Origin: Dactylosporangium vinaceum
GTDB lineage: Bacteria > Actinomycetota > Actinomycetes > Mycobacteriales > Micromonosporaceae
Direction of reading: 5' to 3'
Assembly (NCBI RefSeq): GCF_019904175.1
Contig: NZ_CP061913.1
Span: forward strand, 9,176,001 to 9,240,000
DNA: 64,000 nucleotides
In this document: one piece after another, positions 1 through 7,342 of the stretch
Layout: every line of letters begins with the position of its first letter
How positions within the stretch are numbered: the stretch's first letter is position 1
The notes under the pieces: model-generated
The model's database searches: none
The model's input: only the letters and a program-made list of their open reading frames with translations
Told to the model about the DNA's origin: nothing
Made by a program: the position numbers and the translations under genes

Positions 1-99
1 ACCCGCAACTCGTTCCTGCACGGCTCGGGCGTCACCGGCTTCCAGATCCCCGACTTCCCGGCCTACCCCAACTACCTGCAGGTCGGGCTCAACCGATGA
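1..99 (+). CDS. C-terminal end of a probable peptide ABC transporter substrate-binding protein (partial)
   Basis: Only the last 32 codons are in the window. They end at TGA 97-99, which overlaps the ATG of the next gene (ATGA at 96-99). The visible tail ends in ...YPNYLQVGLNR, a style seen at the C-terminus of extracytoplasmic family 5 (DppA/OppA-like) binding proteins. The main support is context: the next gene is a fused double ATPase of the dipeptide/oligopeptide importer type, and the two would be translationally coupled. The fragment is too short to assign from sequence alone. Confidence 0.5.
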   Translation, partial: TRNSFLHGSGVTGFQIPDFPAYPNYLQVGLNR

Positions 100-1703
100 C
101 CACCGGTCCGCTGCTGGCGGTCCGCGGGCTCGGGGTGAGCTTCGCGGGCCGCCCGGTGGTCCGCGACGTGAGCTTCACCGCCGGCCGCGGCGAGGTGCTC
201 GCCATCGTCGGCGAGTCCGGCTCCGGCAAGACCGTCACCGCCCTGTCGCTGCTGGGCCTGCTGCCCGGCAACGCCGAGGTGACCGGCTCGGCGCTCCTGG
301 ACGGCACCGACCTGTTCACGGTGTCGCCGGCCCGCCGCCGGGCGATCCGCGGCAAGGACGTGGCGATGGTCTTCCAGGAGCCGATGAGCGCCCTGAACCC
401 GGTGTTCACCTGCGGCTATCAGGTCCGGGAGGCGCTGCGGACGGCCCGGCTCGCCCGGGCGCGCACCCTCGAGCTGCTCGAGCTGGCCGGCCTGAGCGAC
501 CCCGCCCGGATCGCCCGTTCGTATCCGCACGAGCTTTCCGGCGGCCAGCTCCAGCGGGTCGTCATCGCCATGGCCATCGCCAACGACCCGGCCCTGCTCA
601 TCGCCGACGAGCCCACCACCGCCCTCGACGTGACGGTGCAGGCCGAGGTCCTGGGGCTGCTGCGCGACCTGAAGGCCCGGATCGGCATGTCGCTCCTGCT
701 CATCACCCACGACATGGGCGTCGTGGCCGACCTGGCCGACCGCGTGGTCGTGATGCGCGACGGGCGCATCGTCGAGCAGAACGACGTCACCACCCTGTTC
801 GCCGCCCCCTCGGCCGGCTACACCCGCGAGCTGCTGGGCGCGGTGGCGGCCGCACCACCGTCGAAGAAGCCAACCCCGCAAGCGGCGCCGGTGGTACGTC
901 TGATCGGCGCCACGGCCACCTACCGCGGACGGTTCCGCAGCCCGCCCGTCCGCGCGGTCGACGACGTGTCCCTGGAGGTCGGTGCGGGCGAGGTGCTGGG
1001 CCTGGTCGGCGAGTCCGGCTCCGGCAAGAGCACCCTGGCCGCCCTCATCACCGGCCTGCTGACCCCGGCCGCGGGCCGGGTCGAGCTCCTGGGCACCGAC
1101 CTGGCCACGCTGAGCCGCCCGGCGCTGCGGGCGGCCCGGCGCCGCATAGGCGTCGTGTTCCAGGACCCGGCGTCCACGCTGAACCCGCGCAACACCGTGG
1201 GCGCCGGCGTCGCCGAGCCCATCGAGCTGCACCGCGTCCTGTCCGGCCCGGCCCTGACCGCCCGCGTCTGCGAGCTCCTGGAGGCGGTCGAGCTCCCCGC
1301 CGCCTTCCGCTCCCGCTACCCGCACGAGCTGTCCGGCGGCCAGCGCCAGCGCGTGGCCCTGGCCCGCGCCCTGGCCCTGGACCCCGAGCTGCTCATCGCC
1401 GACGAGCCGACGAGCGCCCTGGACGTCTCCGTCCAGGCGAAGATCCTGGCCCTGTTCCACCGCCTGCAGGACGAACGCGGCTTCGCCGCCGTCTTCATCA
1501 GCCACGACCTGTCGGTCATCCAGCGCGTGGCCGACCGCGTGGCCGTGATGCTCCGCGGCCGCGTGGTCGAGCTGGGCCCGGCCGCGGACGTCCTCACCGC
1601 GCCGGCCCACTCGTACACCAAGCGCCTCCTGGCCGCCGCTCCCGTCGCCGACCCCGCCGAACAACGACGCCGCCGAGCCGCCTGGACCGCCCTGCGGGCC
1701 TAG
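96..1703 (+). CDS. Dipeptide/oligopeptide ABC transporter, fused double ATP-binding subunit
   Basis: This 535-residue protein carries two complete ABC ATPase domains, equivalent to DppD and DppF (OppD/OppF) joined in one chain. The N-terminal half (about 1-255) has Walker A GESGSGKT near residue 40, signature LSGGQLQRV and Walker B LLIADEPTTALD. The C-terminal half (about 268-535) has GESGSGKS near residue 308, LSGGQRQRV and LLIADEPTSALD. Each half ends with a segment like the oligopeptide-transporter C-terminal extension (SAGYTRELL; AHSYTKRLL). It would power import of peptides through membrane subunits encoded to the left of the window. The ATG overlaps the upstream stop by four bases, which fixes the start. 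Fused DppDF ATPases are common in actinobacteria. The substrate is not predictable. Confidence 0.95.
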   Translation: MTTGPLLAVRGLGVSFAGRPVVRDVSFTAGRGEVLAIVGESGSGKTVTALSLLGLLPGNAEVTGSALLDGTDLFTVSPARRRAIRGKDVAMVFQEPMSALNPVFTCGYQVREALRTARLARARTLELLELAGLSDPARIARSYPHELSGGQLQRVVIAMAIANDPALLIADEPTTALDVTVQAEVLGLLRDLKARIGMSLLLITHDMGVVADLADRVVVMRDGRIVEQNDVTTLFAAPSAGYTRELLGAVAAAPPSKKPTPQAAPVVRLIGATATYRGRFRSPPVRAVDDVSLEVGAGEVLGLVGESGSGKSTLAALITGLLTPAAGRVELLGTDLATLSRPALRAARRRIGVVFQDPASTLNPRNTVGAGVAEPIELHRVLSGPALTARVCELLEAVELPAAFRSRYPHELSGGQRQRVALARALALDPELLIADEPTSALDVSVQAKILALFHRLQDERGFAAVFISHDLSVIQRVADRVAVMLRGRVVELGPAADVLTAPAHSYTKRLLAAAPVADPAEQRRRRAAWTALRA

Positions 1704-1741
1704 GCCGGAGGGGCCTGGCACGGCCGTGCGATGGTGGACGG

Positions 1742-2398
1742 GTGTCGACGATCACCACCGACGGGCGCCCGGTCGATCTCTTCGCGGTGCTGCCCCACAG
1801 CGGTGAGCCGGCCTTCGTGCACGCGAACATCGAGCCGGGCGCCGCAATCCTGGATCTGAGCCGCGCCGGCGGCCGCGTCGCCGACCCGCTCGTCGCGCTG
1901 GGCCATCCGGTGACCGCCGTCGACGACTCGGCCGCCATGCTCGCCCTGGTCCACGACGCCGCGACCGTCGAGTCAGGCCTTGCGACGTTGCAACTCGACG
2001 AGCGCTTCCCGGTCGTCCTCGTGGTCGGCACCCAGATCAACGCCGCCGACACCGCGGTGCGCACGGTCCTGCTCGACGCGTGCCGCCGCCACGTCGCCCC
2101 GGACGGCCAGGTCATCATGCAGTGGCTGCCCCCGTCCTGGTTCGACCGCGCCGCATCCTTCACGGGCGGCCGGATCGGGCCGCTCGAGAGCGACTTCGAC
2201 GTCGAGTCCTTCGACGGCACGCTGCTGCGGGGCCACTCGACCTACCGGCTGGACGGCGCGCAGTGGGAGCTGCGCTCGACCGTCCGCCGCCTCGGCCGGG
2301 CCGACCTGCACGCTGCGCTGGCCGCCGCCGGCCTGCGCTTCGCCAGGCACCTGCGGGGCGGCCGCCAGTTCTTCAGCGCCGTTGCGGTCCCCGAATAG
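1742..2398 (+). CDS. Class I SAM-dependent methyltransferase-like protein
   Basis: This 218-residue protein starts with GTG. It has a degenerate Rossmann methyltransferase layout: motif I is GAAILDLSRAGGRVADPL (DLSRAGGR in place of DxGxGxG), then an acidic residue after a beta strand (PVTAVDDSAAML, about residue 61), then a strand FPVVLVVGTQIN and a C-terminal region typical of small-molecule methyltransferases. It lies 38 nt after the transporter gene on the same strand and could be read through with it. The weak glycine motif makes activity uncertain, and the substrate is unknown. It could also be a non-catalytic relative. Confidence 0.7.
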   Translation: MSTITTDGRPVDLFAVLPHSGEPAFVHANIEPGAAILDLSRAGGRVADPLVALGHPVTAVDDSAAMLALVHDAATVESGLATLQLDERFPVVLVVGTQINAADTAVRTVLLDACRRHVAPDGQVIMQWLPPSWFDRAASFTGGRIGPLESDFDVESFDGTLLRGHSTYRLDGAQWELRSTVRRLGRADLHAALAAAGLRFARHLRGGRQFFSAVAVPE

Positions 2399-2545
2399 CG
2401 GCCGGGCGGTCTACGGTATTGCACCGTGACCGAAATGCGACGGTCGTGTATCAAACCGGCGGCGCGCACCGTCAACTCACGTGCGGCCGATCCGGCCGAC
2501 GGGATGGCACGGCGACCGACCGAGGCGCGAACGGGGTGATCGGCA

Positions 2546-3034
2546 ATGGCGCATGACGAAGTCCCGGGGTGGCAGGACGAGATGCTGGCCGAATACCGGC
2601 GGGTCGCGGCGGCACTCGACCCGCCGCCGCCCGACCTTGCCGCGGCCGCGAAGGCGGCGTTCGCGGCCCGGGACCTGGACGCGGAGATCGCGCTGCTGAT
2701 CGCCGACTCCCGGACCGAGGCCGGCGCGGCCCTCTACGAGCCGGTGCGGGCCGAGCCCGACCTGATATCCGGCCGCTGGCTGCTCTCCTTCGACGGCGGC
2801 GGCATCCAGGCCGAGATCGAGGTCGAGGCGGTCGACGGGCATCTCCGCCTGCTCGGCCTGCTCTCGGGCGCGTCGGCCGAGGACTGCTACCTGGAGACCG
2901 CCGGCGCCCACCATCGGGTGGACGTCGACGACCTGGGCCGCTTCATCGTCGAGCACATCGCTCCCGGCCCGATCCGGCTGCGCTGCCGCTCCACCGAGGG
3001 CATCCGGGTCACCACCGCCTGGGTGACAGTGTGA
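2546..3034 (+). CDS. Small conserved-type protein of unknown function beside the CHAT gene
   Basis: This 162-residue protein has no signal peptide or membrane segment. The first 60 residues look helical and acidic (WQDEMLAEYRRVAAAL; DAEIALLIADSR). From about residue 72 the pattern alternates like a beta-rich domain (SGRWLLSFDGGGIQAEIEVE ... GIRVTTAWVTV). ATG 2546 follows a purine-rich GGGGTGA sequence. It converges on the CHAT protease gene with a 14-nt gap. I do not recognise a named family. From memory, small proteins of this shape accompany CHAT or sigma-factor genes in actinomycetes, so a partner or regulator role is possible but is only inference. Confidence 0.65.
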   Translation: MAHDEVPGWQDEMLAEYRRVAAALDPPPPDLAAAAKAAFAARDLDAEIALLIADSRTEAGAALYEPVRAEPDLISGRWLLSFDGGGIQAEIEVEAVDGHLRLLGLLSGASAEDCYLETAGAHHRVDVDDLGRFIVEHIAPGPIRLRCRSTEGIRVTTAWVTV

Positions 3035-3048
3035 TCGGTGGCGCTTCC

Positions 3049-5784
3049 TCACTCGCCGAGCGCGACGAAGGCCATGGCGGTGGCGAGGGCGACCGGATCG
3101 CCGGCGGCCCGCGCCCGCACGTGGGCCAGCGCCGCACCGAAGGTCGCACCGGAGCGCAGGCCGGCGTGCAGGTCGACCATGAGCGGGCCGGTGGCGGCGT
3201 CGTTCACCGGCCCGACGCTGGCGAGCAGGCTGGTGGTGCCCAGCGGGACCAGGACGCTGATCATGCCGAGCAGTTCGTCGCCGGGCATGGCGGCGGCCAG
3301 GCCCGACTCGCAGCTGGACAGGATGAGCCGGCGGGGGGCGCGGCGGAGCCGGCCGAAGTCGTAGACCGTCAGCGTCCCGTCGGCCAGCCGCAGCGACGAG
3401 AACAGCGGGTTGTCGGGCCGGAAGACACCGTGCGCGGCGATGTGCGCGGTCGCCGCACCGTCCACCGCATCGAGCACCCGCGCCGCCGTCGCCGCGTCCC
3501 CGTCCAGGATGACCGGCCGCCGGTATCCGGCCGCGATGCGCTCCGCCTCCGCGCGCGTGCCCGCCAGCCCCGGCCCGACGACGATCACGGTGCGCCGCCG
3601 CGGCTGCGGGGGCAGCTCCCGGGCGCGCAGCCACAGCGCCGCGGACGGCACGACGCACCAGTCGACCTCGCGCAGCCCGGGCAGCATTCCCCAGGGAACG
3701 GCGTGCAGCGGCCCGGGCGGCACGATGACCACCGGCCGCCCGTCCAGCTCCGCCGCCACCGGGCCGAGAACGGCGGCCTGCAGGCGCTCCCCCGCCCGGC
3801 GCAGCATCTCCTCGGCGCCACCCGGCACCCGCCCGCGGGCCAGCCGCCGCAGCAGAAACCGCGCCAGCTCGACCTCCCGCGCCGCCGCCGCGGCCGCCCC
3901 GACCTCATGCAGCCGAGCCCGCCCGCCCCGCCCCGTCACCGCATGCAGCACCCCGTCCACCTCGACCAGCTCCACCAGCAAACGGCCGTCGAGCCGCCCG
4001 AGGACCTCATCGGCCGGCCGCCCCGCCCCCGCTTCCTCGCGCCCACCCGCCATCGCTTCCCGGCGCCCACCCGCCATCGCTTCCCCGCGCCCACCCGCCA
4101 TCGCTTCCCCGCGCCCACCCGCCCCGACGCGCCCGTCCGCGGCACCCGCACGCCGGCCCGCGGGCTGCGCGCGCCCGGCCACCGGGTGCCGGCCCGCGGC
4201 GGCGGCACGGCGGGTGCGGGAGCGGATCGTCGCCTCGAGCCGGCGCCGTTCCTGCTCGAGCGGGCCGGTCGCGGCGCCCGTCGCGCGGGCGGTGTCGAGA
4301 CGGCTCATGACCCGGCGCAGGGCCGTCAGGTCGGCGGTGAGCTCGTGGTCGTCGGGCTGCGGCGGCGCGGTGCGGGCGAGGGCGCCGGCGCGCCAGTGCT
4401 CGCTCCAGCGCAGGAGCATGCCCGGGTTGTTGTGTCGAACGGCGTGGCGCTGGCCCATCGCGGCCAGCTCGGTGCCGTGGCGGGCGGCGTGGACGCGCAG
4501 TTCGACGGCGCCCAGGCGCTGCTGGTGGGCGGCCGCGGCGGCCAGGCCGCGGCGGCAGGCGGTCAGCGCGGCGGAAGTGTCGCCGCGGGCCCGGGCTCGC
4601 AGGGCGCGGGCCAGCCAGCCGGCGGCCAGGCCGTATGCGGGGCCGCGCCGGCCCAGGCGGGCGGCGCGGGCCAGGTGCCGGTCGGCCGCGGCGAGGTGGC
4701 CGGCCGCGGTGGCCAGGCGGCCGGCCAGCATGTGGGCGGCGGCCGCCTCCTCGGCGTGCAGGTCGTCCAGGCGGTCGGCGATGCGGGCGGCCGCGGTGCG
4801 GGTGCGGGCGTCGCGGCGCCCGGCGTCGTAGCGGGACTGGATCAGGATGAAGTCGGCCCGGGCGGCCCACCACTCGCGGTGCTGGGCGCGGAACAGGTCG
4901 CGGGCGGCCCGCGCCCGCGCCGCGGCGTCCTCGGGGCGGGCGGCGGCCTGGGCGGCGCGGGCGGCGGCGAACAGCAGCTCGGCCTTGTCGGCGGTGCGGC
5001 CCGGGAGGCGGGCGACCCCGGCGTCGGCCATGGCCAGTGCCTCGTTGGCCAGGCCGGCGGCGATCAGGACCTTGCAGCGGTCGAAGACCAGGTCGGAGAT
5101 GTACGCGCCCAGGCGGTCGTACCGGCTCTCGGCCTCGTCGAGGTAGGCCAGCGCGGCGGGCAGGTCGCCGGCGAGCACGGCGAGGTCGGCCCGGTTGTGG
5201 ACGGTGAAGGCCAGCTCCAGCTCCTGACCGGCCGCGGCGAAGAGGCGCTCGGCGACCGCCAGGTCGCGCTCGGCCCGGCCCGCCTCGCCGAAGTTGACGA
5301 GCACGCCGAACCGGTGGCTGCGCGCCCGCGCCTCCCAGACGAGGTCACCGGCGCGGTGCAGCAGGGGTATTGCGCGGTTCAGGTCGGCCAGCGCCTGCTC
5401 GCGCCGGCCCATCGTGGCCAGGTGGCTGGCCCGGCGCAGCAGTGCCCGCCCGGCCGCCGGGCCGGAGCTGGACGCCACCGCCGCGTCGAGCGCGGCCAGG
5501 CCCTCGGCGGTGCGCCCGGCCATCGCGAGCGTCACCCCGAGGGTGGCCTGGACGTCGGTCACCCGCTCGCCGTCGCCCGACGCCTGCGCGAGCCGCAGCG
5601 CCTGCCGCAGGTGCCGGATCGCGTCGCGGAACCGTCCGCCGTCGCGCACCACGATCGCGCGCGCCTGATACGCGACGGACTGCAGCCGCGGCCCCGCGCC
5701 GCCCGCGATCAGCCGGTCGGCCTCGGCCAGCGCGTCGCGCGGACGCGACAGCGCCAGCCGCAGCAGCTCATCGCCCTCGGGCAC
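3049..5784 (-). CDS. TPR-CHAT domain caspase-like cysteine protease
   Basis: This protein has about 911 residues. Roughly the first 550 residues are alanine-rich helical repeats of TPR style (for example ALSRPRDALAEADRLI, GRFRDAIRHLRQALRLAQA). The C-terminal CHAT domain has the expected dyad: His785 in HIAAHGVF and Cys825 in LILSSCESGLA. CHAT proteins belong to the caspase/separase clan and usually cleave partner proteins after activation through the repeat region. GTG at 5784 is chosen because conserved-looking sequence begins there; upstream in-frame sequence is arginine-rich with no domain character. A 24-bp tandem repeat lies in the linker before the CHAT domain. The gene is divergent from an S8 protease, which suggests a joint protease module, perhaps in stress or defence. 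The target is unknown. Confidence 0.88.
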   Translation of the reverse strand: MPEGDELLRLALSRPRDALAEADRLIAGGAGPRLQSVAYQARAIVVRDGGRFRDAIRHLRQALRLAQASGDGERVTDVQATLGVTLAMAGRTAEGLAALDAAVASSSGPAAGRALLRRASHLATMGRREQALADLNRAIPLLHRAGDLVWEARARSHRFGVLVNFGEAGRAERDLAVAERLFAAAGQELELAFTVHNRADLAVLAGDLPAALAYLDEAESRYDRLGAYISDLVFDRCKVLIAAGLANEALAMADAGVARLPGRTADKAELLFAAARAAQAAARPEDAAARARAARDLFRAQHREWWAARADFILIQSRYDAGRRDARTRTAAARIADRLDDLHAEEAAAAHMLAGRLATAAGHLAAADRHLARAARLGRRGPAYGLAAGWLARALRARARGDTSAALTACRRGLAAAAAHQQRLGAVELRVHAARHGTELAAMGQRHAVRHNNPGMLLRWSEHWRAGALARTAPPQPDDHELTADLTALRRVMSRLDTARATGAATGPLEQERRRLEATIRSRTRRAAAAGRHPVAGRAQPAGRRAGAADGRVGAGGRGEAMAGGRGEAMAGGRREAMAGGREEAGAGRPADEVLGRLDGRLLVELVEVDGVLHAVTGRGGRARLHEVGAAAAAAREVELARFLLRRLARGRVPGGAEEMLRRAGERLQAAVLGPVAAELDGRPVVIVPPGPLHAVPWGMLPGLREVDWCVVPSAALWLRARELPPQPRRRTVIVVGPGLAGTRAEAERIAAGYRRPVILDGDAATAARVLDAVDGAATAHIAAHGVFRPDNPLFSSLRLADGTLTVYDFGRLRRAPRRLILSSCESGLAAAMPGDELLGMISVLVPLGTTSLLASVGPVNDAATGPLMVDLHAGLRSGATFGAALAHVRARAAGDPVALATAMAFVALGE
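4039..4121. repeat. 24-bp tandem repeat inside the CHAT protease gene
   Basis: Three consecutive 24-bp units (4039-4062, 4063-4086, 4087-4110) each begin GCGCCCACCCGCCATCGC and differ at one or two bases. A partial fourth unit follows to about 4121 and a degenerate copy precedes at about 4020-4038. On the coding strand they encode the octad GGR(G/R/E)EAMA in the linker before the CHAT domain. The unit is a multiple of three, so copy-number change keeps the reading frame. Confidence 0.9.
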
Positions 5785-5965
5785 GCCGCCCAGTCTACGA
5801 ACGCCCGCTGAGCTCCGATGCCGCACATACCCGAAGGAGCGTCCGCGATGGCCGCCGACGGCAGCCGACCGGCCGGGCTCCGCCCCGACCGGCGCGTCGC
5901 GCGGACGCGACGGCGCCGGCAACACCGCTGGCATCCCGCCCACACCCACAAGGAGGCAGTGCTCG

Positions 5966-7339
5966 ATGGTCGTCAATCGTGAGGACAGCTGGCCCCGCTC
6001 CGCCAACGCGCGCACGCCGGCCGAGGCGCAGACCGCCATGGTGCTCGAGGAGTACGGCGACTACCTCGAGCCCGGGCCGCCGGACTGGCGGGAGTCCGGG
6101 GGCATCCGGCACTTCGTCCGCCGCGGCTTCGTCCTCGTCCACGACGGGTACGCCGACCGCGCCCACGAGATGCTGGTGGCCGCCGGGATCAGGGGCGAGC
6201 GGGCCACCGAGCGCGCCGCCGCCCTGCTGCCCGGGGGAAGACGCCGCCCGGAGGAGCCCGTCGACGGCGACGTCCGCTACGGGGTGCGGTATCTGCGGGT
6301 CGGGCCGGAGCGCACGGTGCCCGAGGCGCTGCGCGTGCTCCACGAGGGCCTGCACGACGGGGGTGGCCGGCGCCTGCACGACCCCCTCGGCCCGGACATC
6401 GCGAGCGCCGAGCACCTCCTGCACCTGGCCGACCACTCCGGTGTCTGCCCCGCCGACGAGCCCGGCTTCGTGCCCCCGCTGAGCCCGCCCGACCCGCCGA
6501 TCGTGGCCGACCGCAGCGCGGGTCAGGGCATCCGCATCGTGGTCATCGACACCGGCCTGGACCCGGCCGTGTCGGCACCGTGGCTGGCCGGCGTGACCGG
6601 CGACCCCGACCCGGGCGTCGCCGGCGGGGTGATCAACCGGTACGCCGGCCACGGCACCTTCATCGCCGGCGTCATCCGGACCGTGGCCCCGGCGGCCGAG
6701 GTCATCGTCCGCGCCGGACTGCCCGGCGTGCTGTTCCAGACCGGCCGGGCGGCCACGAACCCGCCGGGTACCGTCTTCGAGCGGGACCTGGTGAGCGCGC
6801 TCGAACGCTGCCTGGTCCAGGACAGCCCCGACATCATCAGCCTGTCGGCCGGCACCTACAGCGACACACCGGGCGGCCCGATGCTGCTCAACGCCTTCAA
6901 CGACCGGGTCCTGCACCGGTACAAGGGCGTGGTCCTGGTCGCCGCGGCCGGCAACGACGCCGCCCGCACCCCGTTCTGGCCGGCCGCCGCCCGCGGCGTG
7001 GTCGGCGTCGGCGCCCTGGCGGCGAACCGGCGCGACCGCGCGCGCTTCAGCAACCTCGGCGCCTGGGTGGACGTCTACGCACCCGGCGACCAGCTGATCA
7101 ACGCGTTCCCCACCGGCGTGTACACCTACACGGAGCCGCCGCGCCGCGGGGCCACCCAGCGGTTCGAGGGCCTGGCCCGGTGGAGCGGCACCTCGTTCTC
7201 CACGCCGGTGGTGGCCGGGCTGATCGCCGCCCGCATGTCCCGCACGGGCGAGAACGGCCCCGACGCCGCCGCGGCCCTGATCGCCCGGGCCCGCAAGGAC
7301 GCGATTCCGGGCGTGGGGGCGATCCTCGTCCCCGCGTGA
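5966..7339 (+). CDS. Subtilisin-like S8 serine protease without signal peptide
   Basis: This 457-residue protein shows the S8 catalytic triad in order: Asp195 in IRIVVIDTGLD, His229 in GHGTFIAGV and Ser410 in SGTSFSTPVVAG. An oxyanion-type Asn lies in VLVAAAGNDAA. The first 175 residues are an acidic domain of unknown type, not a secretion signal, and no C-terminal membrane anchor is seen. This suggests a cytosolic protease, unlike mycosins or secreted subtilisins. ATG 5966 is preceded by a strong AAGGAGG at 5950-5956. It is divergent from the CHAT gene across 181 bp and converges on the NRPS gene with only 3 nt between, so there is no room for a terminator. Pairing with CHAT suggests a shared proteolytic pathway. 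Confidence 0.92.
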   Translation: MVVNREDSWPRSANARTPAEAQTAMVLEEYGDYLEPGPPDWRESGGIRHFVRRGFVLVHDGYADRAHEMLVAAGIRGERATERAAALLPGGRRRPEEPVDGDVRYGVRYLRVGPERTVPEALRVLHEGLHDGGGRRLHDPLGPDIASAEHLLHLADHSGVCPADEPGFVPPLSPPDPPIVADRSAGQGIRIVVIDTGLDPAVSAPWLAGVTGDPDPGVAGGVINRYAGHGTFIAGVIRTVAPAAEVIVRAGLPGVLFQTGRAATNPPGTVFERDLVSALERCLVQDSPDIISLSAGTYSDTPGGPMLLNAFNDRVLHRYKGVVLVAAAGNDAARTPFWPAAARGVVGVGALAANRRDRARFSNLGAWVDVYAPGDQLINAFPTGVYTYTEPPRRGATQRFEGLARWSGTSFSTPVVAGLIAARMSRTGENGPDAAAALIARARKDAIPGVGAILVPA

Positions 7340-7342
7340 GCG

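Noticed and set aside
5785..6039. Possible N-terminal extension of the CHAT protein
   Set aside because: The extra residues are low-complexity and overlap the S8 gene and its strong ribosome binding site. GTG 5784 fits the start of the helical repeats.
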